Source: Ectobius pallidus (Eukaryota; Arthropoda; Insecta; Blattodea; Ectobiidae). Taken from it: a stretch of 64,000 bases of DNA. The translations under genes were made by a program, and so were the position numbers. Below are positions 10,447 through 22,050 of this stretch, in pieces; positions within the stretch are counted from its first letter, which is position 1; each line of letters starts with the position of its first letter. The DNA is taken from the NCBI GenBank assembly GCA_964059195.1, contig CAXKWD010000007.1, forward strand, positions 63,116,705-63,180,704, written 5' to 3'. The notes under the pieces were generated by a model that was not told the origin of the DNA, ran no database searches, and saw only the letters and a program-made list of their open reading frames with translations.

Positions 10447-10605
10447 CTTGTACCTGTTTTACGATGTTTTCGAGAGGGTATGTGTGAGTCGTCTTGTACC
10501 AGTTTTGCGTTGATATCCAGAGAGCGTCTGTGTTTGATTCTTTTTTGTACCGGTACCAGTTTTACGCTGATATCCAGAGGGCGTGTGTGTATGTGTTTAC
10601 GTGTT
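10447..10605. repeat. Imperfect tandem repeat, about 3 units of 50-60 bp
   Basis: Three successive units share CTTGTACC.GTTTT.CG.TG, then ATATCCAGAG.GCGT, then GTGTGT. A doubled GTACCGGTACC occurs in the last unit. Just right of it, ACCAATTTATGACCG and ACCAATTTATAACCG form a looser two-copy repeat (10793-10860). Confidence 0.6.
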
Positions 10606-11512
10606 CTTGTAGTTTGACGGTATGTTTGAGTCTGTTGCTCTTGCGTTAACCTTGTTCCTTGTGTTTCGGTAGCAACTGGCAGGAACGAACAGAATGAAGA
10701 AACGTTTATTGTGATTAGTTTGACTGTATACCCGATCGTATGTTTGGATATTCAGATCGGTGGGTGGTAAGGTAATTAGCACCGAGATGGGCACCAATTT
10801 ATGACCGATCGCTAGGGGGTCGTTGAATTGGCCTAGAGTTGGGTGACCAATTTATAACCGTTGGTTAAGGTGGGTGTCGATTTATGTGGGCGCCTTTCTT
10901 CTTTATTATTATGTTATTATAAAATAAATATAATGTCCAGCTAGTGCTTTCTCAGTGGGTAGAGCGAGAGTTCTTTCTAGGGCCGTGCTCGACGAAGTTA
11001 ATATAGGATATAAGATTAGGGAATGCTGGGTAGTAAAATAATGTCAATTAGTTATGTACTTGAATAATAATATTTGTAAGTTTATTTTGTTCTTAATTTT
11101 GTCGCTTAGTCTGTAATTATCGTAATATGTCGGGAGGAAGAATACAGTTACTTTAAATAATGTCTTTATCTATTCACTTCGTCGTCGCCAAAATCACTTT
11201 AGGTTATTTATTATTCTCATAACATCTGCACGTTTTATCGCAGGAATTTAAGTTATTTATCTTATGGCGGTATATATTCTTTTCACTTCACAATATAAAA
11301 ATTAATATATAGATAATCTTTCTTATTTCGTTATATAAATTTCTATCCTCGACCGTATTACTTGAAAAGTCGGTATAAAAACAATATTCGTATTCGTCAC
11401 TATTTCACTGTATAAAAGTCAATATTTCTAACTCCTATTTCGTCTACAAAATAACGCCCGTCTCTTCTCGATCAGTGTCTTCAAGTCGCGTAGTTGTTAC
11501 ATCGAAGTCTAA
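10606..11512. other. Intronic sequence flanking the Harbinger element
   Basis: AT-rich with several CG-containing short motifs; no exon or RNA gene recognised. Confidence 0.4.
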
Positions 11513-11686
11513 CACTGGATTGCAGAAACGAAGTCTGAACGGGGCCACGGGTTAAAACCATGAGTTGGGTTGCTAAAACGAAGTTTCTCGTAAATCAGCT
11601 CGACCTCGACCGCGGCCGCGGCGTGAAATCTACACAACGGCACAGTCAGGTTTAAAACTGCATCTGCTTTGGTCAGCTGTTGGAGA

Positions 11687-11937
11687 ATGGAAGCCTACGT
11701 AGCTTTGCGTGAACGTAATCGACTAATTGCTCGTTTGAGGATGCTTAATCCGCATCGGAGAATTCTGGATAGGAGTAATCCCTTTGAAATGTATTCAAAT
11801 TATGAATTCAGAAGAAGATTTCGATTCACAAAGGAAACAGTTCTCGATTTGGCAGAAATACTCGGGCCTGACCTAGAACACGCAGGAAACAGGGGTTCTG
11901 GCATTTCTGTTGAGTTGCAGATCTTAATTGCTCTGAG
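11687..11937 (+). CDS. HARBI1-like transposase, N-terminal exon (orphan)
   Basis: The ATG at 11687 opens MEAYVALRERNRLIARLRML. The frame runs through FEMYSNYEFRRRFRFTKETV and LDLAEILGPDLEH to ISVELQILIALR, the conserved N-terminal region of Harbinger nucleases (HARBI1 family). The exon ends at CTGAG followed by a GTAAAT donor, where the family continues into its catalytic region. That downstream part, with the DDE triad, is absent here. The real protein would be about 350-400 residues; only about 84 are encoded. A SINE sits a few bases past the donor. The reading frame is intact, so the loss is by deletion or replacement rather than slow decay. Confidence 0.75.
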
Positions 11938-11951
11938 GTAAATGAAAATGG

Positions 11952-12212
11952 GTCCGCCGTTATGGGTTTATAGGTAGCATATTTGCCTACCACCATGGCT
12001 GTCCGGGTTCGATTCCCGGCCGGGCAGTGGGTTTTTCAGTAACGAAAAATCCCCGGACATCACCCAGGCAAATTATAGGCTACTTTAAAAAGCCTTAAAT
12101 TAGAAGTGGTGACTGCTAGAATAGGATATAGGATATTCACAATAGATCTATTACGGTCGCAGTGTTGAGAAGCCGAAGGGCTTACACTACCCCTCATTAA
12201 TCTAATCTAAAG
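11952..12212 (+). mobile_element. tRNA-derived SINE (family S4) with 9-bp TSD
   Basis: Flanked by TGAAAATGG on both sides (11943-11951 and 12213-12221). The head contains a B-box GGTTCGATTCCCGGCC (near 12005-12020), preceded by a tRNA-like stem. The body includes CGAAAAATCCCCGGACATCA and ends in TAATCTAATCTAA. It sits in the intron of the Harbinger gene, just after the splice donor. Confidence 0.8.
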
Positions 12213-12684
12213 TGAAAATGGAATAGCATTATTACTATGGTGTTATTATTATATCTCACACAGAATTATGTAAAAGCACAATCGAAGTTTGATATTAACC
12301 ATAGGGGAGTTTTTAAAAACGAATTAGGCCTAAACTGTAGGCTACAGGCATGTATAAATACTGCACTGAGGAAAATCTAATTTCAAGTTTTTCTTTCCAT
12401 TATTGCACGAAAATACATTGTCAAAAGGTTATGTTGTACTAGCCTCTTGTAAATACTTCTGGTATTCATCATTAGAGCGCAGGTTTTTAAGTTTACAGGA
12501 TTCCTCACAAGAGTAATTCTTTTATATCCCTAATATTGTAGTTCATAACTGAATAAAGTTGTTAGGCTATAATGGGGCACATTAATTTTGTTGTACGATA
12601 TGACTTTCCTCCTAGGCTGTAAAATTTGGCCTACGTAAACAAAAATCCAGGCCCTGATTATTTCATTATATTTACCTAAATTGT

Positions 12685-13155
12685 CACAATGATTCAGACT
12701 GCAGTCTACAGAATAAAACTTTATGAATTCTCGAATTCTCTGTCATTACCTTATATAATTCTTCACCAAGAAAAAACAGGCCAGTGACAGTGAATTCTTA
12801 AAATTTCATATAGTACCGGTACACTAATTAAAATTAAAAATATTATGAAAAGAAAAAAAATAGTCGTGACCGGGGTTCGAACCTACAATCTCTTGAACCA
12901 CAGCTCAGTACTTAAACCACACAGCCACGAACGACATTAAGAGCACCGCACGAATGTTGGCAATCTGAAGAGTAAAGGCTTCTCCGTGTCGCACCTCGAG
13001 AATTTAAATTGTGTTTGTAGGTCTATGTGATGTGATTATATAATATTTATTGTAGTTTTCAGTTCGGAAAAATGGTATGATGATACTGATAACATTAATA
13101 TCGAAACCTAATTCGTCTAAAAAGAGAAATATGAGAAGAAGAGAGTTTGCAGAAT
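12685..13155 (-). repeat. Dispersed repeat family Z with tRNA-like module (copy 1)
   Basis: On the minus strand it contains a tRNA-like block (near 12936-12868): CGTGGCTGTGTGGTTTAAG and then GTAGGTTCGAACCCCGGTC, with a B-box. The plus strand carries AATGATTCAGACTGCAGTCT on the left and CGACCTAATTCGTCT-like sequence on the right. The same order recurs at 32626-33622, where the copy is split by a LINE tail. Being larger than its tRNA-like core, it may be a composite SINE. Confidence 0.65.
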
Positions 13156-13334
13156 GAATGCAAGAACGGCTTCTCCTACCCGGTCATGACGTCAGTTACA
13201 GTGTTGCACGTTCAAAATCTCGGCAACGGCCAGACTTCGTTTTAGCAACCCAACACGGACTCAGTCCTCGCCCGTAGTTTAATAGCCATGGCTTTAAACT
13301 TTGAGTTCGTCTTCGTTTCTGCAATCCACCGTAA

Positions 13335-15120
13335 GTCACCAGTCCGTTCTCGTGTCGTTTGCTCGTGCTAATATCTTTTTGTGTTAAAATATCCTACCAT
13401 TTTCATTGGTTCTGTCAGGTAGCTTTGTCTCTTGTGATTGGGAATTAGTTAAGTCTTCTGCTATGGTTTAAAATATTTGTCGTTAAAGTGGAGTGAGGTT
13501 TGGGGAGAAACATATCTGTCAAACGTCAAGCCAGTGGTGGCGTCAATGGTCTTTCCAGACAGAAGAGTACCGCCTACAATACATTGTATCCCTCTATTTA
13601 GTTTAATAATTCATAAAGTATTTGTCACTATTGTCTGTAATAAGTGTAGTTGTATAGCTTTCTTGATTAGGCTACGCGTTGAATGATGTCATTTTCTAGG
13701 TTGTCGTGTTAATAATTAATCGTTTGATTAATTATTTGTAATTGCCGGTAATGTCTTTTGATTCAGATGGTCGTGTTGCATATCAAATTGTCCGTGTAAA
13801 TGTCCTCTGTCTCGTCATGTAATTTGTTTTATGGTCATTGTAATAGTCTAGGCGTAATGGTAGTTTTTAGTAGTCGATAATGTTGCGGGAAGTTCAAATA
13901 TTGTCCGTGAAATGTATTTTCTTATATTTAATTCCTTATTTTATATAAGCCTATATGAACTGATCTGCTACAACTGAAACTGGCAGTGCAATGCCAAACA
14001 GCCATATTCGGGGAAACCACGGCCTGGCGTTGATCTTAACAGTCACGACATTCAGCGAGAACAGAATTCAAAATTATTTCCATATTCTACTTTCAGACAC
14101 ATGTGTTTTGCCGGCATCTACTCCGTCAATGTGCTCAGTATCAGAGTTTGCAGCAAACGTCTTGGTGATGGACGAGGCCTGTCACGGTGAATCGCATTGT
14201 GATATTTCAAAATACAATTACTGTTGAGAACCCGCGAACTATCGATAATTTTGTACCCGGTCTCGAATGCCCTCGATTTTTATATAGGCCGGTCATGAAA
14301 ACCGGGTTTACAGGGGTAAAATAGACAAGTATTGTGGTCGATATGCATTAGTGAATTTTCCTAGTAGCTGAGGATATTAATAATAAATTAACATTTATTT
14401 TCATTTTCATAATGGTGTGTTAAGGATTGGTTTAGAAGTGGATGGTGGGAAAGCGCTCTTCGTACCTACTTACCTGGTGGAGGTAAGTTCAAGTGCTTTA
14501 ATATTATTGATTAATTCCAAGGTGTTGAAATTCATATTATATTTAATGGAAACTAGCATTGAAACATTTTGATATTTTCACTGTTCTAAAGTATTCATAA
14601 CATAACACTGTAATTGTTAGCACAGGTAGGCCTAATCAATGTAAAGGAACAAAATTAGATTGCGTCATGTTTTAAGTTACTTCCGACTAGAAACTGTGTA
14701 GGTTTAATGTTTTGTTTACATCTTATGCTCTAGATCAGGGATGACCAAGCGCAGTCGGAATAGTGGGAGAACCTCTCTACCCGCTCCGTTGTTTTGATGT
14801 GATCAACTGATCATGTAGGCCTGTTCTACATTGATGGGTTATGTTTTCCGTTTGTCATGGTGGGTTCAATGCACTGTGATATTCTTCAAAGACGTTGAAT
14901 GCAATACATCGCTGGATATCGTGTCGTTCGTACGTCTCATTTCTTTTGCTGTCCTGAATTCAGTTCAATATCTTCAAAACCCGTACTATAACACTCCATA
15001 TGAAATGCGTTCCCACGCCTCCTTGATGATGCGTGAAGCGTGATGTATTTCAAGATCGAGAGCTTCAATAATAATTGGACTGAAGTTGATATTACTCAAG
15101 GTCAGTAAACTATACAGGTT
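13335..15120. other. Intronic sequence, nothing recognised
   Basis: About 1.8 kb with only short open frames lacking family resemblance. It holds one TAGGCCTA octamer (14627). No second copies in the window. Confidence 0.4.
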
Positions 15121-16010
15121 GCGTATTCCGGAATAGACCAATCTAATGTTTTGCGTGCGTGACGTCACCAGTTTCCAACTCTGGCTCTGGAAGGCTTTTA
15201 CTCATTCTAGAAAATGCTCACACTGCATGATTAAACTCGTAACCTTTAATAAATCCTTGGTCGTATTCCTGTGAAATTTGTGCAGAAATAATCTACACAC
15301 AATAGTCATACTGATTGTTAAAACAGAGCCTTAAAAATGACACAAATGTTTTTATTTCATTTTATAAACATCACACATTAGACAAAATTCATGGAGGGAG
15401 AGGCGAATTTGACTATGCGACAATTTTTATTTTATTTTTGTGTCCCGAAAAATCTTCAAGTGAGAAAGTTTTAGTTCTATTGAATGCTATTATATGTCCA
15501 CCGCTGTGGCTCAGGGGATGCGTCCAATCTTCTCACGCAGCGGGCCCGGGTTCGATTCCTGGTCGGGACAAGTTACCTAGGTGAGGTTTTTTCCGGGGTT
15601 TTCCCTCACCTATGAGACAAATGTCAGGTAACTTTAGGCCCTTGTGGTCCCCGGATATCATCTGGCCGTCATTATCATCTTCATCCTCATCCTCGCCTTG
15701 TTCTGAGTGAGTGTGTGTGTGAATGGTGTGTATCGTCCTATGTGTTCGTGTTGTCTCGGAGGTGGCCCCGGCATTGGGCTGATCACTCATCCGGGGAGGC
15801 CCTCCATGTCCTTGTCTGGTCAAAAAAGTATGTATGTGATCCAAAGGTAATTCCTCTCCCGACAGGTCGCGGCCCTGTAAGGCCCGGGCGGCTTGGGTCG
15901 CTTAAATCCTAAAAAAGGGAGAGGTAAAACTACGAAAAAGGAAAGGAAAGGAAGGAATGCTATTATAAATGAAGTACCAGCTTTATATCTTGAAAGCAAT
16001 TTGTTCAGTA
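15121..16010 (+). repeat. Dispersed repeat family R, copy a (split by a SINE)
   Basis: Starts GCGTATTCCGGAATAGACCA and runs through TGCGTGACGTCACCAGTTTC, AAAATGCTCACAC, CTGTGAAATTTGTGCAGAAA and AAATCTTCAAGTGAGAAAG. It continues past the SINE with AATGAAGTACCAG. Matching copies are at 16785-17395, 48660-49145 and, inverted, 55080-55560. No coding sequence and no clear terminal inverted repeats; class unknown. Confidence 0.75.
15495..15954 (+). mobile_element. tRNA-derived SINE, family S1, with 13-bp TSD
   Basis: Flanked by GAATGCTATTATA (15482-15494 and 15955-15967). The head reads CCACCGCTGTGGCTCAGGGG (A-box) with GGGTTCGATTCCTGGTCGGG (B-box). The body of about 350 bp includes CAGGTCGCGGCCCTG and ends in a GGAAA-rich tail. 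A long open frame antisense to it (15844-15533) is only a by-product of the GC-rich body. An inverted copy lies at 44246-44671. It inserted into repeat R copy a. Confidence 0.9.
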
Positions 16011-16784
16011 CTTGAGCCATAATGAATGCTTGAGCTAATCATTTCTTATTTTTATATCGGGGATGGAGGAGGCTGGATTTTTTGTTCGTTTTGTTCACAA
16101 AGAACCTTGAAAACATAGATTCTTGTGGTCAGGGAAATGGAAGATTCTAGTCATGGAAAGTCAGGGAAATTAATTTAAACATTTCTGTGGAAGTACAGTT
16201 ATTCTGAATTCTAGTTTGCCTTCTCAAAGGGAAACAAACATCTCCCGAATCTTATTAATTCGTCACAGAAGTATTGGGACATTACACACAGTTTTTAAAC
16301 ACTTAAGAACTAAGAAGTTAGTTATCGACGTATTTTTAGTGTTGGGCCCTGTATAGTAACTGTTAAGTGTATTATTATACAGTAACTATGAATATATCTA
16401 TGTTTTAGATTTTGTTGATGTTATAATATAACATTTTCAGATGTTATTTTGCGTCTTTTATTCAGGTTATCAAAAGACTTAATAATGTAGAACAATAATT
16501 GTAATTATTACTATGCATTGTTTCATTTCTAGTGGAGAGTAGTTATTCAATTGGTCCCAGCTTCGATTCCCGGAAATGTGATCACATTATATAAGAATCT
16601 ACTTCACAATTTTCCTTACATTTCAAACTCAAATATAGCCATTTTTCCGTCATGGTGGTTTATACGGTGCTCCTTTTGACGCTAAACGCTAGCTAGCTCT
16701 CCTATCGTAATGCTTTCCCGCTTGCTCATTTACGTTCACTCGGTGCTGGTAAAAGTAGGAAGTTCTCGGCGTTTACTCAGCTCG

Positions 16785-17395
16785 CAAACACCTTATGACT
16801 GAACTCGGAACATTTAATTAACTCTTGGTCAAATTACTGTGAAATTTGTGCAGAAATATTGTACACAGAAGAACCCTACTGATGGCTAAATCAGAGCCTT
16901 AAAAAGCGGGCACAAAATGTTATTTCATTTTATAAATTACACCAAATTCATGAAGGGTGAAGCAAATTTGACTATGTGACAATTGCTTCTTAGTGTGTGT
17001 CCTGAAAAAAACTTAAAGCGAAACAATTTTAGCAAACTATTTGAATTTTAATAAAAATCAAGTCTCAACTTTATATTTTGAATGGTTTACGAGTAATTGA
17101 TTGGTAATTATTCCAAGCACTAAAGCTGTCTGAACAATTGAGACGACTGGTGAAAATGCGGAGAGTGTAGCAAATTTCATTGTGCTACAATTTTTTCTTC
17201 CTTTATTTTTGTGTCCAGAAAAATCTTCAAGCCAGAAAGTTTTAGCGAAATATTTGAATTTTATTATAAATTAAATACAATCTTCAAATTTTGAATGGTT
17301 TATGAATAACCCCTACTTCACCCTTGTATAACTATACATTCTAACCGAGGTATTAGCAAGGCTCTTTTCCATAAAATGCCAGGAATAATATAAAA
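16785..17395 (+). repeat. Dispersed repeat family R, copy b (with internal duplication)
   Basis: Matches copy a from CATTTAATTAACTCTTGGTC onward. The segment containing AATTTGACTATG, then CTTCAAG, AAAGTTTTAGC and TTGAATGGTTTA occurs twice (about 16950-17100 and 17160-17320), a partial tandem duplication not seen in the other copies. The 5' start with GTATTCCGG is missing. Confidence 0.7.
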
Positions 17396-17399
17396 AGAA

Positions 17400-18639
17400 G
17401 AAAATTAATTTTTCTGGAGGTAAATGGGCTTTAAGGCAAGTGTTAATAGATTTACATTTCAGGTGGAGGGAAACAGTGAATAACCAGAAGATATTGAGAA
17501 AATGGACATCCGTAATTTACGTCTGAAGTATTTACGATGTCTTACAGGCTATTATGAACCGCATAGTTTGGAATGAATAGATGCATTCTCTTCTAACCCT
17601 ACTCCATTGCTACCGGCGGACGATAAGCTATCTGCGCGTGTTTGGTTCAGGTCCTAGCGTCCCAGTTATACATACTTCTTTCTAATAACTTTGTAACTGC
17701 TATTATCACTGGTTTCATTCGTCTTATCAGATCACCGTACTGAATCCAAAAATCTGGTACATAACTTTTCTGAAATTTTAAATATTACTCTTATAAGAAC
17801 TATCTCCTATCATTTCTATTAATGACACCAGCGTTTAACTTATAATTTGCTGTTTTATTTATTGTAGATTACTCTGCGATCAGCTGTGTAAATTATGCAA
17901 GTTGTCATTCTCACACTGTATCGACAAAGTTGGTACCAATCGAAGTGGCACGGTTGACACGGTGGTTACTGTATTTTTCAGTTTAGCAAGAACAACTACT
18001 GTTTAACTAAGAACTAGAACTACTAACTGTCTTTATGGACAATAATTCTTGTTCTCGTTGTTCAAATTACGATTCTAAGTTTTCTTAATTTTAGCCTGCT
18101 AATGGCCAATTTTCCGAATTAATTAATTGTTTATCTTGCCTTGTCTTCTTATTATTTATTGCACATAACACCCATACCCGCGGAGGGACTCTAACCCGCA
18201 GTCTCCTGCACCACGGCTCCAAGGCTACCGCGGCTAAGGAGAACGGCATGTTTTGATATTCCTGTTAAACTAAAATTAAGCTACATTTGTTTTAAACACC
18301 GGCACATTTCGCCCAAACTTTTGATCAAAAGCTGGCCTATTGATGAATAGAAATAGATGCCGCAATGAAAAGTTCCCAGGAAAACATTTTAGACGATATT
18401 TACTGTATTTCTAATGCGTTTTCTTAAAAGTTACCTGATGTGGACAAAGTATACCTCGTGTAACCAAAAACTCTTGATAACATGGACTATTGATGTTTAT
18501 TTATAAGGTTCGTAGTTGATGACCTAAAAATGCCTGAAAAATGATCCATTAAATGACCTTCAATTTATGAAAATATGGCATGAAATTTAAAAAAAATACT
18601 TATTACTTCTAAAAATATATTTAAAAAGGGAGCGTACAG
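17400..18639. other. Intronic sequence with a tRNA-like fragment at about 18160-18250
   Basis: On the minus strand 18250-18165 shows TAGCCGCGGTAGCCTTGG, GTGGTGCAGGAGACTGCGGG and a B-box-like GTTAGAGTCCC, ending GGGTATGGGTGTTATG. This looks like a decayed tRNA-derived SINE. The rest is AT-rich without a recognisable feature. Confidence 0.4.
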
Positions 18640-21600
18640 TATATTAATAATAATATGTAATAACAAAATTAGAAACAGATCTGACAGCATACAGAGCAGA
18701 ACTGCATAGACTATTCACAATACAATATCCCGATATCCCAGTTACAGCCCAAAGGCTATCAGATCAAAAAAAGAGTCATAATAAGAAATAAACTGATACC
18801 AGAAAATATACTTGCACAGCTAAAACAAGAAGTTGCAGAGGAAGGGCAAGCAACAGCAACAGAGACAGAAACAAATGACGAGACAGAAAGGCAGATACAA
18901 GGAGAAGCCATGCCAAGTCAAGAGCATGCAACAGCACCCAACATAATGTTGGCAGACATAGAAAAAAATTATTGTAATGAGACGTTGCTAGTTCAGATAA
19001 AGGAAACTTTTTATACTGTCTTAACGGAATATTTAGGAACAGATCCAACAACCCGACCTTATATTCCAAAACAGAACACTTCCACAAAGTTGACAAAGAT
19101 TGTGAACATACTAAATGACCATGTTCTCCCTGAAAAGAGCCATATGTTTGATTCATTTGAAGACCTACATACCATCGTGTATTGCGCTGCTCAAACGGCA
19201 CCAATAATTAATGGGTCAAAAATTATTAAAAATCCCAAAGAAAAAACTCCACGAGAAAAAAATACCCTGCTCCATGGTGGCAAAGGAGACTAAAACAAAG
19301 AATCGAAAATATAAGAGCTGACATAGGCAGATTAGTCGAATTTAGCCGAGGCAATCCAAGCAAAAAACTATCAACTAAAGTCACTAAAATACTAGAGAAA
19401 AATAAAACTCACGCTAAGTATGACAAGGACAATGAGCAAGTAAAGGAGGTGACTGACACGCTGAAACAAAAACTGAAGGTATACTCAGCGAGGAAGGATA
19501 AATACATGAAAAGTATAAGACGTAAAGAACAAAATACTATCTTCCAGAAGGATGAAAAGAAATTTTACAGAACTTTGAACACTGGAAATAGTGAAAATGT
19601 TGAGGAAGACACAGAGGTGTCAACAAGTGACAAGATACAATCATTTTGGTCCTCGATCTGGTCAAACAGTGTGGAGCACAATAACAAAGCCAGCTGGATT
19701 GCTGAGGAAGAGGAAAACACAAGTGAAATTGAACAAATGCAGGAACCAGAAATCACCACACCCCTTCTGAAAAGCACTATAAAGAACCTGCACAATTGGA
19801 AAGGCACAGGCTATGATAATATACATAACTAGGCCTACTGGTACAACAAATTTACTTGTTTTCACTCCTCTGTAGTAAAGCATTTCAATGACTTCATAAG
19901 TCATCCAGCCAAGATTCCTCAGTTTCTCACTCAAAGTAAGACATATCTACTCCCAAAAGGTAGCGTGTCTAATGATCCGGCACAATACCGACCAATCACC
20001 TGTCTTCAAACAATGTATAAACTACTAACGTCGTGCATTGCGAAATTGCTTACAGAACACACAGAGCAATTTGATATCGTAACCGAAGAGCAAAAAGGAT
20101 GCCGGAAGAGTAAGAAAGGGTGCAAAGAGCAATTAATAATAGATTCTGTCATACTGAAACAAGCCCAGAAAAAGAATAGAAATCTGTCATGCTGTTATAT
20201 CGACTATCAAAAAAGCCTTTGATTCAGCCCCACATTAATGGCTAATTCAGGTACTGATACTGTACCAAGTTCATCCAACCCTAATTGCACTTCTTCAACA
20301 TCTAATGAGCCAATGGAACACCACTATACACTTAACCAATAATGGGAACACAATCTCAACGGCACAAATCCGTATCAGGCGTGGAATATTTCAAGGGGAC
20401 TCTTTAAGTCCCCTATGGTTCTGTCTGGCATTGAACCCCCTCTCCAATCTGCTCAAAAGAACAAAAATAGGATATCGTATTCAGGACTATAACATCTCAC
20501 ACTTACTATACATGGGCGATTTGAAACTGTATGCACCAGCACCATCTAAGTTACAACAATTGATACAGCTAGTAGATAACTTTTTGACAGATATCAACAT
20601 AACAAGAGGGTCAAAACTGGAACTGATTGGTTTTACCACTAAAGAGGAGGAGACCATTGAGCCAATGGAAGAAAATGATATGTACAAGTATCTTGGCATC
20701 CAACAAACAAAAAGAGTAGAGCATACAAGTATGAAAGAAAAACTTATGAAAGACTTTACACTTAGGCTCCAAAAAGTATGTAACATACAGCTATGCAGCA
20801 AGAACTTGGTAAAAGCTATTAATACTTATGCAATACCTGTCCTGACCTACTCATTTGGAATTGTCTCATGGTGTGACAGTGAGATTGAAAGAATGCAGAG
20901 GAAAATTCGGACCACACTCACAAAGTACAGGAAACATCACCCTTGTAGCAACACAGTACGCCTTACATTACCCCGGTCAGTGGGAGGGAGAGGAATCTGT
21001 GACATCAATAATTTGCATAGCAACCAGATAAGTACCCTGAGGGCATGCTTCCAACAAAGAAAGTCAGAATCGGCCCTTCATGCAAGCATATGCCTGGCTG
21101 ACGAATCTTTTACGCCTCTTAACCTCAAAACCATACACCAGGACGAGGAAAGGATTCAAACAACTGAAGAGAAAGTACAGCAATGGAAAAGCATGGCTCT
21201 ACACGGTAGACACCCCAATGATCTCAACCGCAATAATGTCGACAAAGATGCGTCGATCGCTTGGTTGAAAAGCGGTAGTGTATACCCGGAGACAGAAGCA
21301 TTTATAATTTCCATACAGGACCAAGTCATCAACACCAGAAACTACCAGAAATTCATTACAAAGAACGTGCAAATAACAGACGATAAATGTAGGAGATGCA
21401 AAGAGAAACCAGAGACCATCCAGCACATAACAGGAGCATGCAGGACACTGTCTCAGACTGACTATCTCCACCTCCATAATCAAGTAGCCAACATACTCCA
21501 TCAAGAATTGGCCAGCCAAAGAGGTTTATTAACAGAAAAGCTACCCTACTACAGATATAACCCAGAAACAGTACTGGAATCGGCAGATTTCAAACTGTAC

Positions 21601-22050
21601 TATGATCTCACGATTGTTACTGATAAAACTGTACACTACAATAGACCAGATATAACATTGCTAGATAAGAAAAAAATATAGCATATCTGATTGACATAGC
21701 TGTCCCTAACAGCCACAACCTAAGCAGCACAATCACTGAGAAGACACAGAAATATGAGGAACTAAAGTGCGAAATTAAACGTACATGGAAGCTAAACGAA
21801 TCTCACATCCTGCCAGTAGTAATTTCAACCACAGGTATCATTCCGTCAGCTTTGCTACAGAACATCAAAGCCTTGGGATTGGATCCGAATCTGTTTGGAA
21901 CGATGCAGAAAGCTGTCATTCTGAACACTACACGTATTGTGCGCAAATTTGTAGAAGAGTGAGGATGTTTTGGCTATGGCCCGCGTCTACTCCTAGCACC
22001 AGCCAAACGGCTGAGAAAATATGACAATAATAATAATAATAATAATAAAG
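18640..22050 (+). mobile_element. R2/R4-type LINE with restriction-like endonuclease, degenerate
   Basis: A single plus-strand open frame, now broken by frameshifts and stops, encodes a reverse transcriptase, a CCHC knuckle and a C-terminal restriction-like endonuclease. This is the architecture of the R2/R4/Dong/NeSL group. The 3' end is a short UTR (GCCCGCGTCTACTCCTAGCA) and an (AAT)n tail near 22022-22048. The 5' border is uncertain. A fragment of a related element lies at 54461-54975. Confidence 0.75.
18910..21962 (+). pseudogene. RLE-type LINE polyprotein (RT, CCHC, PD-D/ExK endonuclease)
   Basis: In order I see PWWQRRLKQRIENIRADIG (after a frameshift near 19280); an in-frame TAG at 19830; AQYRPITCLQTMYKLLTSCI; and RT motif A as YIDYQK, then a one-base insertion in an A-run near 20210. 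Motif B follows (FQGDSLSPL). At the RT active site YMGDLKLY replaces the expected Y-x-D-D, so the first catalytic Asp is Gly (codon 20515-20517). Then come a CCHC knuckle CRRCKEKPETIQHITGAC, and RPDITLLDKKK, where another A-run frameshift separates it from AYLIDIAVPNS (the PD..D endonuclease motif). The stop is at 21962. The lost Asp and the multiple frameshifts make it inactive. Confidence 0.75.

Larger units (their letters stand above)
11513..13331 (+). mobile_element. PIF/Harbinger DNA transposon, internally rearranged
   Basis: The element is flanked by TAA (11510-11512 and 13332-13334), the 3-bp TWA duplication typical of PIF/Harbinger. Its termini are inverted repeats: GGATTGCAGAAACGAAG on the left and, complemented, the same 17 bases on the right. 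A second inverted block, GGGTTGCTAAAACGAAG, recurs 60-90 bp further in on both sides. It contains a HARBI1-like exon (11687-11937), a SINE in the following intron and a dispersed repeat (12685-13155). The catalytic DDE exon is not found, so the copy is non-autonomous. Confidence 0.8.

Noticed and set aside
15533..15844. 103-codon minus-strand open frame
   Set aside because: It lies entirely within the tRNA-derived SINE S1 and runs against it; the frame is a by-product of the GC-rich body.
20487..20801. Minus-strand open frames inside 19537-21519
   Set aside because: Antisense shadows of the R2/R4-type LINE polyprotein.
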